In this document: positions 33,386-40,523 of the stretch, one piece after another
Numbering within the stretch: position 1 is the first letter of the stretch
Layout: every line of letters starts with the position of its first letter
NCBI GenBank assembly: GCA_045631485.1
Contig: JAZQUU010000014.1
Coordinates: 1 to 52,407, forward strand
Direction: 5' to 3'
Source: SIG452 sp045631485
GTDB lineage: Bacteria > Bacillota > Clostridia > UMGS1840
DNA: 52,407 nucleotides
Notes under the pieces: model-generated
What the model saw: the letters and a program-made list of their open reading frames with translations, nothing else
Databases searched by the model: none
Told to the model about the DNA's origin: nothing
Position numbers and translations under genes: made by a program

Positions 33386-33414
33386 TTGACAAATAAAATG
33401 GAATATGCTATATT
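33386..33414 (+). promoter_or_regulatory. Sigma-A promoter of rpmG-secE-nusG
   Basis: TTGACA (33386-33391), 17-nt spacer, TATATT (33409-33414). The expected start point is near 33421. Confidence 0.85.
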
Positions 33415-33418
33415 AAGT

Positions 33419-33447
33419 AATGCCCTTAGTTTAGGCGTTATTTTTTT
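33419..33447 (+). terminator. Attenuator-like hairpin at the start of the rpmG leader
   Basis: AATGCC and GGCGTT form a 6-bp stem (one wobble) with a 9-nt loop, followed by ATTTTTTT. It begins at the predicted transcription start, so it could abort or stabilise very early transcripts. A second 8-bp hairpin (33484-33505) follows in the leader, which otherwise shows no gene up to 33565. Confidence 0.45.
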
Positions 33448-33565
33448 GTGCAAAAAAATATAGTTTTTTCAGGCAGAAAAATAGCCGAAACGAAGCTGTT
33501 TTGGCGGCAACGGGCACATTCAATCAGTAAATTAAAATACTATAAATTGGCGGAGGTGTTTAAAG

Positions 33566-33715
33566 ATGAGAGTAAAAATTACTTTAGCTTGTACCGAATG
33601 TAAACAGAGAAACTACGACACTATGAAGAACAAGAAAAACGATCCTGAAAGATTGGAAATGAACAAATATTGCAGATTCTGCAGAAAACATACTCTGCAT
33701 AAAGAAACCAAATAA
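33566..33715 (+). CDS. rpmG: 50S ribosomal protein L33
   Basis: A 49-residue ribosomal protein, the zinc-binding form of L33. It has CxxC pairs in LACTECK and YCRFCRK and the typical NYDTMKNKKN and KYCRFCRKHTLHKETK-like ending. A GGAGGTG site precedes the ATG. It leads the classic rpmG-secE-nusG order of Firmicutes; the tRNA-Trp gene often found between rpmG and secE is missing. Confidence 0.95.
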   Translation: MRVKITLACTECKQRNYDTMKNKKNDPERLEMNKYCRFCRKHTLHKETK

Positions 33716-33858
33716 TTTTGTTTGGTTCTTTGCCGGCTGCATTTTTGCAGTCGGAGTATGTTTGATTTTACATTTATATATATAAGTGTAAAATTGAGGC
33801 ATGAACTTCTGTAAGAAAGAGTATCTTACGGGATGCTTTTGGAAAGGAATGAATGATA

Positions 33859-34056
33859 ATGGCTGAAAAGAAACAAAACGGAATTGTAAAATATTTCAAA
33901 GGCGTTAAATCTGAATTCAAAAAAGTTACATGGCCTTCTTTCAAGCAGATTCTCAACAATACCACTACTGTTATCGTTTCTGTTATTGTTGTAGGTTTGT
34001 TTATCTTTGTATTGGATTACGCTTTCTCCAATGTATTAAAAGCAATTATTAAGTAA
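33859..34056 (+). CDS. secE: Preprotein translocase subunit SecE
   Basis: A 65-residue single-helix SecE. The amphipathic KYFKGVKSEFKKVTWPS segment is the family signature, and the helix covers about residues 36-58. SecE clamps the two halves of SecY. The ATG at 33859 or that at 33853 could be used; the first is 11 nt and the second 5 nt from GGAAAGGA. It lies 20 bp before nusG, as in most bacteria. Confidence 0.94.
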   Translation: MAEKKQNGIVKYFKGVKSEFKKVTWPSFKQILNNTTTVIVSVIVVGLFIFVLDYAFSNVLKAIIK

Positions 34057-34075
34057 GGGAGGCGACTGCTGTTTT

Positions 34076-34594
34076 ATGGAAACTGCAAAATGGTATGTCG
34101 TTCACACCTTTTCCGGCTATGAAAACAAGGTAAAAACCAATCTGGAGAAAATGGTGGAAAACCGTGGCCTTCAGAATAACATTGTGGAAATCAAACTGCC
34201 GGAAGAAGAAGTAGTTGAAATAAAAGATGATCAGAAGAAAGTAATTAAGAGAAAGAAATTTCCCGGTTACTTATTCTTAAAGATGACCATGGATAACGAT
34301 ACCTGGTATATCGTAAGAAACACTAGAGGTGTTACCGGTTTCGTTGGTCCGGGGTCCAAGCCTGTTCCGCTTACTGAAGAAGAAATCATCAGTATGGAGC
34401 TGGAAAAGAGAGTCATCGAATTGGATTTCGAGGTTGGAGACGACGTTCGCATTACCGAAGGTTCCTTCGAGGGCTTTATCGGAGTGGTTCAGTCCATCAA
34501 CATGGCAGAAGAGAAATTTACCGTACTGGTATCTATGCTCGGCCGTGAAACACCGGTGGAATTTGAATTCGGACAGGCCGAAAAGGTCGATTAA
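34076..34594 (+). CDS. nusG: Transcription elongation/pausing factor NusG
   Basis: A 172-residue factor with an N-terminal NGN domain (KWYVVHTFSGYENKVKTNLE, FPGYLFLKMTMDNDTWYIVRNT, TGFVGPG) and a C-terminal KOW domain (FEVGDDVRITEGSFEGFIGVVQSIN). NusG binds RNA polymerase and couples it to ribosomes or Rho. The operon position after secE and before rplK is standard. Confidence 0.97.
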   Translation: METAKWYVVHTFSGYENKVKTNLEKMVENRGLQNNIVEIKLPEEEVVEIKDDQKKVIKRKKFPGYLFLKMTMDNDTWYIVRNTRGVTGFVGPGSKPVPLTEEEIISMELEKRVIELDFEVGDDVRITEGSFEGFIGVVQSINMAEEKFTVLVSMLGRETPVEFEFGQAEKVD

Positions 34595-34652
34595 CATCAG
34601 AATAAGCGCATTTTATGCACTTAGATAACAGCAAGGCAAGGGTTTGCTTTGC

Positions 34653-34705
34653 GTGGGAGGGTTGAAAAACCGATTTTGGTTTTTCGGATCCCGCATCATT
34701 ACCAC
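34653..34705 (+). promoter_or_regulatory. L1-binding-site mimic in the rplK leader
   Basis: The mRNA upstream of rplK contains GTGGGAGGGTTGAAA and, 30-odd nt later, ATTACCAC. These match the two sides of the L1-stalk site in 23S rRNA (GUGGGAGGCUUUGAA...AAAUACCAC). Between them lies a 10-bp stem (TTGAAAAACC with GGTTTTTCGG) closed by GTGGGA/TCCCGC. L1 feedback control of the L11-L1 operon is established in other bacteria; the assignment here is by resemblance. Confidence 0.68.
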
Positions 34706-34731
34706 ATTTTTTCTTAATAGGAGGTGTTCTT

Positions 34732-35157
34732 ATGGCACAGAAGGTTGTAGGCTTTATTAAACTTCAGATCGAAGCAGGTAAAGCAACACCCGCCCCGCCG
34801 GTTGGTCCTGCACTGGGTCAGCACGGTGTTAACATTATGCAATTTACCAAAGAGTTCAACGAAAGAACTAAGAACGATATGGGGTTAGTTATCCCGGTAG
34901 TTATTACCGTTTACGCTGACCGTTCTTTCTCTTTCATTACCAAAACTCCGCCGGCAGCAGTACTGTTGAAAAAAGCTTGTAAAATCGAAAGCGGTTCCGG
35001 GGTTCCCAACAAAACCAAGGTTGCTACCGTTTCCAAAGCTGATTTACAGAAAATTGCTGAACAGAAAATGCCCGACTTAAATGCAGGCTCCGTTGAAGCA
35101 GCAATGAGCATGATCGCAGGTACTGCCCGCAGTATGGGTATCACCGTAGAAGAATAA
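34732..35157 (+). CDS. rplK: 50S ribosomal protein L11
   Basis: A 141-residue protein of the GTPase-associated centre. The N-terminal IKLQIEAGKATPAPPVGPALGQHG-type segment (AGKATPAPPVGPALGQHGVN split across the lid) and the C-terminal rRNA-binding domain ending AGTARSMGITVEE are typical. The start is supported by TAGGAGGTG. A leader with an L1-site mimic lies upstream. Confidence 0.97.
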   Translation: MAQKVVGFIKLQIEAGKATPAPPVGPALGQHGVNIMQFTKEFNERTKNDMGLVIPVVITVYADRSFSFITKTPPAAVLLKKACKIESGSGVPNKTKVATVSKADLQKIAEQKMPDLNAGSVEAAMSMIAGTARSMGITVEE

Positions 35158-35179
35158 TCTCGGGGATTCATACAAAGAC

Positions 35180-35243
35180 GTGGGAGAGATTTTTTAATCT
35201 CGCAAATCGGATTTTTCTAAAATCCGGACTTTCAAATAACCAC
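35180..35243 (+). promoter_or_regulatory. Second L1-binding-site mimic, in the rplK-rplA gap
   Basis: GTGGGAG (35180-35186) and AACCAC (35238-35243) enclose two perfect hairpins, GAGATT/AATCTC and CGGATTTT/AAAATCCG, forming a three-way junction. The ends again match the L1 site of 23S rRNA, and the element finishes next to the AGGAGG of rplA, so bound L1 could block translation of its own gene. Confidence 0.68.
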
Positions 35244-35256
35244 AGGAGGATTAATT

Positions 35257-35952
35257 ATGTTTAGAGGAAAAAAATATCAGGACGCTGCGAAACTGATTGA
35301 AAGAACCAAACTCTATGATTCTCAGGAAGCTATGGAATTGGTTTGCAAAGCAGCAAAAGCAAAGTTCGACGAAACCGTTGAACTGCACGTTAAACTGGGT
35401 GTAGACTCCAGACACGCTGACCAGCAGGTTAGAGGTGCTGTTATTCTGCCCCATGGTACCGGTAAAACCGTTAGAGTTTTAGTATTTGCTAAAGGCGATA
35501 AATTAGCAGAAGCAGAAGCTGCAGGTGCTGATTACGTTGGCGCAGAAGAACTGGTTACCAAAATCCAGGGTGAAAACTGGTTTGAATTCGACGTTGTTGT
35601 TGCAACTCCCGACATGATGGGCGTTGTTGGTAGATTAGGTAAAGTATTAGGTCCCAAAGGCTTAATGCCCAACCCCAAAGCCGGCACCGTTACCATGGAT
35701 GTTGCAAAAGCAATCGCTGATATCAAGAGCGGTAAAATTGAATACCGTCTGGATAAAACCAACATCATCCACTGCCCGATTGGTAAAGTATCTTTCGGCG
35801 CAGAAAAACTGCTGGAAAACTTCAACGCTTTAATGAGCGCTGTAATCAAAGCAAAACCGGCAGCTGCAAAAGGTCAGTATTTAAGAAGCGTATCCGTTGC
35901 TTCCACCATGGGCCCCGGTATCAAAATCAACCAGTCCAAATTAACTGACTAA
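35257..35952 (+). CDS. rplA: 50S ribosomal protein L1
   Basis: A 231-residue protein of the L1 stalk that also acts as an RNA-binding repressor of its operon. Typical segments are FDETVELHVKLGVD, RGAVILPHGTGKTVRVLVFAKG, GRLGKVLGPKGLMPNPKAGTVT-type sequence (LGPKGLMPNPK) and SVASTMGPGIKI at the end. The ACAGGAGG site precedes the ATG. The next promoter lies 28 bp downstream of the stop. Confidence 0.97.
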   Translation: MFRGKKYQDAAKLIERTKLYDSQEAMELVCKAAKAKFDETVELHVKLGVDSRHADQQVRGAVILPHGTGKTVRVLVFAKGDKLAEAEAAGADYVGAEELVTKIQGENWFEFDVVVATPDMMGVVGRLGKVLGPKGLMPNPKAGTVTMDVAKAIADIKSGKIEYRLDKTNIIHCPIGKVSFGAEKLLENFNALMSAVIKAKPAAAKGQYLRSVSVASTMGPGIKINQSKLTD

Positions 35953-35979
35953 TTTTGTGTAAAAAAATAAAAAAATCCC

Positions 35980-36008
35980 TTGACAAATAATTATCTTTAT
36001 GATATACT
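35980..36008 (+). promoter_or_regulatory. Sigma-A promoter of rplJ-rplL
   Basis: TTGACA (35980-35985), 17-nt spacer, TATACT (36003-36008). The predicted start is near 36015. Confidence 0.85.
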
Positions 36009-36014
36009 TGTTGA

Positions 36015-36155
36015 GGTTTGTTCCAAAGACAATAGGCGGTTGGCGTTCCAACCTTAAAATTTGCCTATCGAGGAAGACGATAAAATTTGTTATATTTATA
36101 ATGATATTTATCCTAACTGTCCTCATTTTGTCTTTGTGAGGACAGTTATTTTTTT
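36015..36155 (+). promoter_or_regulatory. Ribosomal protein L10 leader with attenuator
   Basis: The leader contains CCAAAGACAATAGGCGG, a GTTGG/CCAAC hairpin and TGCCTATCGAGGAAGACG, a layout like the Firmicute L10 leader in which L10-(L12)4 binds its own mRNA. It ends in a strong terminator: AACTGTCCTCA (36115-36125) pairs with TGAGGACAGTT (36137-36147), then ATTTTTTT. Excess L10 complex would be expected to favour termination. Confidence 0.85.
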
Positions 36156-36177
36156 GGTAGATGGAGGTGTATGTAAA

Positions 36178-36684
36178 ATGCCAAGTAACAAAGTGTTAAA
36201 AGCAAAACAGCAGGTTGTTGTTGAATTGTCTGAAAAAATGGCAAAAGCAAACTCCGGTGTTTTAGTAAACTACTGCGGTATTACCGTAGAAGAAGATACT
36301 GCTCTGCGTAAACAGATGAGAGAAGCAAACGTTGAATACAGCGTTGTGAAAAACACCTTATTAAACTTTGCTGTAAAAGATACCGAATTAGCAGGTCTGT
36401 GCCCCTACTTAGAAGGCCCCACCGCTTTAGCAATCGGTATTGATGATCCTATCGCTCCGATCCGTATCGTTAGCGAATTCATCGAAAAGAACAAAAAATT
36501 GGAAATCAAAACCGGTTTCTTCGAAGGAAAAATGCTGGAACAGGCAGAAATCGAAAAAATCGCGAAGTTACCTTCCAAAGAAACCTTACTTGCAAGAGCA
36601 TTCGGCGGCTTAAAAGCTCCTATCACTGCATTTGCAAGAGTTATCAATCAGATCAAAGAACAAAAAGAAGAACAGGGCGCTTAA
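36178..36684 (+). CDS. rplJ: 50S ribosomal protein L10
   Basis: A 168-residue stalk base protein that binds 23S rRNA and carries L7/L12 dimers. Visible are the N-terminal KQQVVVELSEKMAKANSGVLV region, REANVEYSVVKNTL and the C-terminal helix FARVINQIKEQKEEQGA that holds L12. The ATG at 36178 lies 8 nt from GGAGGTG; a longer frame from 36061 would run through the L10 leader and is rejected. Confidence 0.96.
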   Translation: MPSNKVLKAKQQVVVELSEKMAKANSGVLVNYCGITVEEDTALRKQMREANVEYSVVKNTLLNFAVKDTELAGLCPYLEGPTALAIGIDDPIAPIRIVSEFIEKNKKLEIKTGFFEGKMLEQAEIEKIAKLPSKETLLARAFGGLKAPITAFARVINQIKEQKEEQGA

Positions 36685-36746
36685 TTGTTGCCTGATTTCT
36701 ATCTCAAAATAGGTGCGAAATCGCACAGAAAATGGAGGAATTAAAA

Positions 36747-37124
36747 ATGAGCGAAAAAATTACTAAATTAATCGAAGAAGTTAAAGAATTAACCGTGCTG
36801 GAACTGTCTGATTTAGTTTCCGCATTAGAAGAAGAATTTGGCGTAAGCGCTGCTGCAGGTGCTGTAGTAGTTGCTGCTGGTGCTGCTGCAGGCGGCGCTG
36901 CTGCTGAAGAAAAAACCGAATTTGACGTTGTTATGACCTCTTTCGGCGACAAAAAATTAGACGTTATCAAAGTTGTTAGAGAAATCACCGGCTTAGGCTT
37001 AAAAGAAGCGAAAGACATGGTAGAAGGCGTTCCCTCTAAAATTAAAGAAGGCGCTTCCAAAGAAGATGCTGAAGAAATCAAAACCAAATTAGAAGGCGCT
37101 GGCGCAACTGTTGAACTGAAATAA
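36747..37124 (+). CDS. rplL: 50S ribosomal protein L7/L12
   Basis: A 125-residue stalk protein that recruits translational GTPases. It has the N-terminal dimerisation domain (ITKLIEEVKELTVLELSDLV), an Ala/Gly-rich hinge and the C-terminal domain ending in the usual KTKLEGAGATVELK-like sequence. The ATG at 36747 is 9 nt from GGAGG. Unusually, rpoB does not follow: a terminator and repeat sequences come next. Confidence 0.97.
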   Translation: MSEKITKLIEEVKELTVLELSDLVSALEEEFGVSAAAGAVVVAAGAAAGGAAAEEKTEFDVVMTSFGDKKLDVIKVVREITGLGLKEAKDMVEGVPSKIKEGASKEDAEEIKTKLEGAGATVELK

Positions 37125-37149
37125 TTTCAGTCCAAAAAATTTGGAATTG

Positions 37150-37192
37150 TGGGGTCATTGTGTGGGTATAAACACGGTGACCCCATTTTTTT
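37150..37192 (+). terminator. Intrinsic terminator after rplL
   Basis: TGGGGTCA (37150-37157) pairs with TGACCCCA (37178-37185), with TGTGT/ACAC extending the stem inward, followed by seven T. Confidence 0.93.
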
Positions 37193-37196
37193 GTTT

Positions 37197-37310
37197 GCTT
37201 GAAAAATGAGTTAGAATTCGTTAATTTCACTCTCGGCGTACACCCGGTACAGCCTCGGGCGTTGTCAAGGCGTTGCTTTGATTCAATTTCCAAATTCTAT
37301 TCTCATTTTT
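37197..37310 (+). repeat. Variant of the hairpin intergenic repeat
   Basis: Starts GCTTGAAAAATGAG and ends CTCATTTTT, with imperfect terminal inverted repeats (AAAAATGAG.. AGAATT against AATTCT..CTCATTTTT). The core has CTCGGCGTAC...GTACAGCCTCGGG, equivalent to CTCGCCGTAC...GTACGGCTTCGGG of the main family, with a compensatory pair change in the stem. Confidence 0.7.
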
Positions 37311-37312
37311 CC

Positions 37313-37434
37313 GCACAACGGATTTTGGATGAAGAGTGGAGACAAATGCTGTTCACCACTCGCCGTACAGCACATACGGCTTCGGGTAACCATCTTCGGT
37401 GTTCTCTTTCACTATTCTCAACTTTTTTCTGTGC
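37313..37434 (+). repeat. Hairpin intergenic repeat, diverged copy
   Basis: The core at 37352-37404 is nearly identical to the copies at 48483-49703 (CACCACTCGCCGTACAGCAC then ATACGGCTTCGGGTAACC). The outer arms differ but still pair (GCACA near the left end, TGTGC at the right end, with TTG..GA.AGTG inside). The rest of the 37125-37592 gap holds the rplL terminator, the variant repeat and the ylxM promoter. Confidence 0.8.
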
Positions 37435-37512
37435 AAAAGATTTAAAAAATATGTTTATTGAGAAAATCCAGTAAAATCAATGAAAAAATCTGCATTTTTA
37501 TTAAAAAAGCAC

Positions 37513-37541
37513 TTGACAAACGGACACTTTTATAGTACAAT
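37513..37541 (+). promoter_or_regulatory. Sigma-A promoter of ylxM-ffh
   Basis: TTGACA (37513-37518), 17-nt spacer, TACAAT (37536-37541), about 50 bp upstream of the start codon. Confidence 0.85.
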
Positions 37542-37592
37542 ACCGTATGTCAAGTATTTTTACTTTACACTAAGCTAGGGAGAAATGTTCTG

Positions 37593-37910
37593 ATGAAAGA
37601 AATTAAATACGGTGTCCTGCTTGATTTTTATGGGGAATTACTCACCGAAAAGCAGCGTGGTGCCTTGGATTTATACTATAACGAAGACTATTCTCTCCTG
37701 GAAATCGGCGAACATTTAAGCATTTCCCGCCAGGGCGTTCACGAATGCATCAAAAAGGGATGTGAGCATCTGGAAGAATACGAACGGGTGCTTGGCTTGT
37801 ACGAAAAGGAAATGCAAAAAGAAGCTGTGAAGGAAAGCATTTTAGAAAAACTTTCCGGTGCCGACAGTAACACTTTGAATGATATTTCTAAACTGATAGA
37901 CAGATTGTAA
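37593..37910 (+). CDS. ylxM: YlxM-family HTH protein of the SRP operon
   Basis: A 105-residue helix-turn-helix protein (UPF0122) resembling sigma-70 region 4: LTEKQRGALDLYYNEDYSLLEIGEHLSISRQGVHECI. In streptococci and other Firmicutes YlxM associates with the signal recognition particle and modulates it; it is encoded before ffh as here (19 bp gap). It has GGGAGA as ribosome binding site and its own promoter. Confidence 0.94.
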   Translation: MKEIKYGVLLDFYGELLTEKQRGALDLYYNEDYSLLEIGEHLSISRQGVHECIKKGCEHLEEYERVLGLYEKEMQKEAVKESILEKLSGADSNTLNDISKLIDRL

Positions 37911-37929
37911 ATGAAAGGAGAACTGCCGT

Positions 37930-39279
37930 ATGTTTGATTCCTTACGAGATAAGCTGGACGGCGTTTTCAAAGCTCTCCGAGGAAAAGGAAAACTTACTCA
38001 GGATGATGTTAAACTTGCCATGCGTCAGGTTCGTCTCTCCTTATTGGAAGCAGACGTAAACTTCAAGGTGGTAAAGGATTTGGTGGCAAAAATCACCGAA
38101 CGTGCCGTTGGCACCGAGGTTTTAGAATCCTTAACTCCTGCGCAGATGGTAATTAAAATCGTAAATGAAGAACTGATTGAGCTGATGGGAAGCGGCAACG
38201 AAAAAATTAAAATTGCCGACCGTCCGCCAACGGTAATTCTGCTTGCAGGTTTGCAGGGGGCAGGGAAAACCACCACCGCCGCAAAGCTGGCACTTCATTT
38301 AAGAAAACAAGGCAAAAAGCCTTTGTTAACCGCTTGTGACATTTATCGTCCCGCAGCGATTGACCAGTTAAAAACCCTGGGTGCAGGGTTAAATATTCCC
38401 GTCTTCACCATAGACGGTTCCAAAGATGCGGTAAAAATTGCAAAAGACTCTTTGGATTTTGCAGTTCGCAACTTAAATGATATTGTAATTGTGGATACTG
38501 CAGGTCGTCTGCATATCGATGATGATATGATGGATGAAATCAAGCGAATCAGCGCTGCGGTTAATCCCACCGAAATTCTGTTGGTGATTGATGCTTTGTC
38601 CGGTCAGGATGCGGTAAATTCCGCAAAAGCATTTGACGAAGCGTTGGCGATTGACGGTTTGATTTTAACTAAGTTAGATGGTGATTCCCGTGGCGGTGCA
38701 GCGTTGTCTGTCAGAGCGGTTGTGGGAAAACCTGTCAAATTTGCAGCGGTAGGGGAAAAGCCCACCGACTTGGAGCCCTTCTATCCCGAACGTATGGTTT
38801 CCAGAATCTTAGGGATGGGAGATGTGCTTTCCTTAATTGAGAAAGTAACCCAGGAAGTTGACGAGAAAAAAGCACTGGAGCTGGAAGAAAAGCTGAAAGA
38901 AAATAAGGGTATGGATTACTCGGATTATCTGATGCAGTTAGAACAGATTCAGAAAATGGGTTCCATTAAGGACCTGCTCGGATTCTTACCCGGCATCAAT
39001 AAAAAAGCAATTGATGAAGCCAATATTGATGAGCGAAAATTTGTGCGTTCCAAAGCAATTATTCAGTCAATGACCGAGGAAGAACGGGCAAAACCGAAGA
39101 TTATGTCCTTCTCCAGAAAGAAACGTATTGCGGCAGGAAGCGGCACCACCATTCAGGACATCAATGCGTTAATCAAAGAGCTTGAAATGATGAACAAAAT
39201 GATGAAAGAGTTCAAAAACAACAAAAAGTTTGCCCGCAAAATGAAGGGCATGATGGGGAATATGGGGCTTCACGAGTAA
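37930..39279 (+). CDS. ffh: Signal recognition particle protein Ffh
   Basis: SRP54 GTPase, 449 residues, that recognises signal sequences and docks with FtsY. The N domain is followed by the G domain (LLAGLQGAGKTTTAAKLA as G1, DTAGRLHIDDD as G3, TKLDGDSRGGAALS as G4/G5) and the Met-rich M domain (SMTEEERAKP, GSGTTIQDINALIKEL, MMNKMMKEF) that binds 4.5S RNA and signal peptides. AAAGGAGA precedes the ATG. Confidence 0.97.
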   Translation: MFDSLRDKLDGVFKALRGKGKLTQDDVKLAMRQVRLSLLEADVNFKVVKDLVAKITERAVGTEVLESLTPAQMVIKIVNEELIELMGSGNEKIKIADRPPTVILLAGLQGAGKTTTAAKLALHLRKQGKKPLLTACDIYRPAAIDQLKTLGAGLNIPVFTIDGSKDAVKIAKDSLDFAVRNLNDIVIVDTAGRLHIDDDMMDEIKRISAAVNPTEILLVIDALSGQDAVNSAKAFDEALAIDGLILTKLDGDSRGGAALSVRAVVGKPVKFAAVGEKPTDLEPFYPERMVSRILGMGDVLSLIEKVTQEVDEKKALELEEKLKENKGMDYSDYLMQLEQIQKMGSIKDLLGFLPGINKKAIDEANIDERKFVRSKAIIQSMTEEERAKPKIMSFSRKKRIAAGSGTTIQDINALIKELEMMNKMMKEFKNNKKFARKMKGMMGNMGLHE

Positions 39280-39294
39280 TTATTCCGCATCAAC

Positions 39295-39369
39295 GAGGCA
39301 TAGCTCGGATACTAAAAAGCAAGCGTGGCTTGCGATACTAAAAAAGAGCAAAGCTCGGATATCAAAAAA
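39295..39369 (+). repeat. Three tandem mini-hairpin units after ffh
   Basis: Three units of 24, 27 and 24 bp (39295-39318, 39319-39345, 39346-39369), each a short palindrome (GAG..CTC, GCAAGC..GCTTGC, GAGC..GCTC) followed by (G)GATA(C/T)(T/C)AAAAA. The sequence of the palindrome varies but its pairing is kept. The rest of the ffh-rpsP gap has a GCCCGA/TCGGGC hairpin at 39402-39415 just before the rpsP ribosome binding site. Confidence 0.7.
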
Positions 39370-39428
39370 GTTTAAAAAAATTATTTTTATAGAAAGATGC
39401 CCGAAATCGGGCAAAAGAGGAGAAAAAA

Positions 39429-39674
39429 ATGGCAGTAAAAATCAGATTAAAAAGACTTGGCGCAAAAAGAGCACCCTTCTACAGAGTTGTAGTTGCAGAT
39501 TCCAGATACCCCAGAGATGGTAGATTCATCGAAGAAATCGGTACCTACAATCCTATGACCAACCCCAACACCATCAACATTGATGCAGACTTAGCTAAAA
39601 AATGGTTAGCAAACGGCGCTCAGCCCACCGATACCGTAAAAGTATTGCTGAAAAAAATCGACGTAATTAAATAA
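39429..39674 (+). CDS. rpsP: 30S ribosomal protein S16
   Basis: An 81-residue ribosomal protein with the standard start VKIRLKRLGAKRAPFYRVVVADSR (VKIRLKRLG, KRAPFYR, VVADSR) and the IEEIGTYNP motif. It heads the conserved rpsP-khpA-rimM-trmD group. An AGAGGAG site precedes the ATG. Confidence 0.97.
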   Translation: MAVKIRLKRLGAKRAPFYRVVVADSRYPRDGRFIEEIGTYNPMTNPNTINIDADLAKKWLANGAQPTDTVKVLLKKIDVIK

Positions 39675-39701
39675 TAACGGTTCGAGGAAGGATAGCTAGG
39701 A

Positions 39702-39929
39702 ATGAAAGATTTATTGACCTTTCTTGTAAAATCTATCGTGGAAAACGAAGATGCGGTTGTTATCGAAGAAACCGAAGGAGAAAACGCATTTATCTATAAA
39801 ATCAGCGTTGCTCCCGAAGATATGGGCAGAGTAATCGGCAAACAGGGCAGAATTGCTCAGTCCATCAGAAGTATTGCAAAAGCGGCAACTCCCAGAGACC
39901 GTAAAAAAACCATCGTGGATATTGTGTAA
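39702..39929 (+). CDS. khpA: KH-domain RNA-binding protein KhpA
   Basis: A 75-residue single KH domain protein. The GKQG-type loop is present (RVIGKQGRIAQSIRSIAKA). KhpA works with KhpB/Jag in RNA binding and, in streptococci, in control of cell elongation. Its place between rpsP and rimM is conserved in Firmicutes. Confidence 0.95.
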   Translation: MKDLLTFLVKSIVENEDAVVIEETEGENAFIYKISVAPEDMGRVIGKQGRIAQSIRSIAKAATPRDRKKTIVDIV

Positions 39930-39955
39930 TACTTTTTGGAAAAAACAATTAGGGT

Positions 39956-39983
39956 GGCAAGTGTTCCTTTTGGAATACTTGCC
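39956..39983 (+). terminator. Hairpin between khpA and rimM
   Basis: A 12-bp stem with one wobble (GGCAAGTGTTCC with GGAATACTTGCC) and TTTT loop, followed by ATTTTCC. It could cause partial termination or processing inside the operon. Confidence 0.55.
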
Positions 39984-40012
39984 ATTTTCCAAACAGATAA
40001 GAGGTGTGAATA

Positions 40013-40507
40013 ATGGGTACTTTAATGGAACTCGGCTATGTGAATAATGTGAGAGGATTACGGGGCGAAATCAAGGTAATCCATTATTGCGACTACAAAG
40101 AATTTTTTGAAGAACTGGATTCGGTACTGATTAAAAACACCGAATATGAAATCGAAAGTATCAAATACTATAAAGACCAGGTGATTTTAAAACTGGCGGG
40201 TATTGATACCGTTGAAATGGCAGAAACCTTAAAAAATCAAAAAGTTTATGCCGAAAAAGAAAGCCTGCCGCCCTTACCCGAAGGTGTGTTTTACATTGCT
40301 GATTTAATCGGCGTGAAGGCATATCTGGAAGACGGCACCTATGTGGGAGAAGTGAAGGACGTGCTTCAAAACGGCCCCACCGATATTTTTGTGTTGAAAA
40401 CAGAAGACGGCGGAGAAGTAATGATTCCCCGTGTGAAAGAGTTTATTCCTTTCATTTCCGTCACCGATAAGAAAATGACCATTACGCCCATTGACGGGCT
40501 GTTATAG
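40013..40507 (+). CDS. rimM: 16S rRNA processing protein RimM
   Basis: A 164-residue 30S maturation factor that binds S19 and helps form the 30S head. The N-terminal barrel starts LGYVNNVRGLRGEIKVIHYCD, and the C-terminal PRC-barrel contains YIADLIGVKAYLEDGTYVGEV and GEVMIPRVKEFIPFI. A GAGGTG site precedes the ATG. Confidence 0.95.
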   Translation: MGTLMELGYVNNVRGLRGEIKVIHYCDYKEFFEELDSVLIKNTEYEIESIKYYKDQVILKLAGIDTVEMAETLKNQKVYAEKESLPPLPEGVFYIADLIGVKAYLEDGTYVGEVKDVLQNGPTDIFVLKTEDGGEVMIPRVKEFIPFISVTDKKMTITPIDGLL

Positions 40508-40523
40508 AGGTTGGGTATTCAAG

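Noticed and set aside
36061..36177. N-terminal extension of L10
   Set aside because: This is the L10 leader with its attenuator; the family N-terminus starts at 36178 after GGAGGTG.
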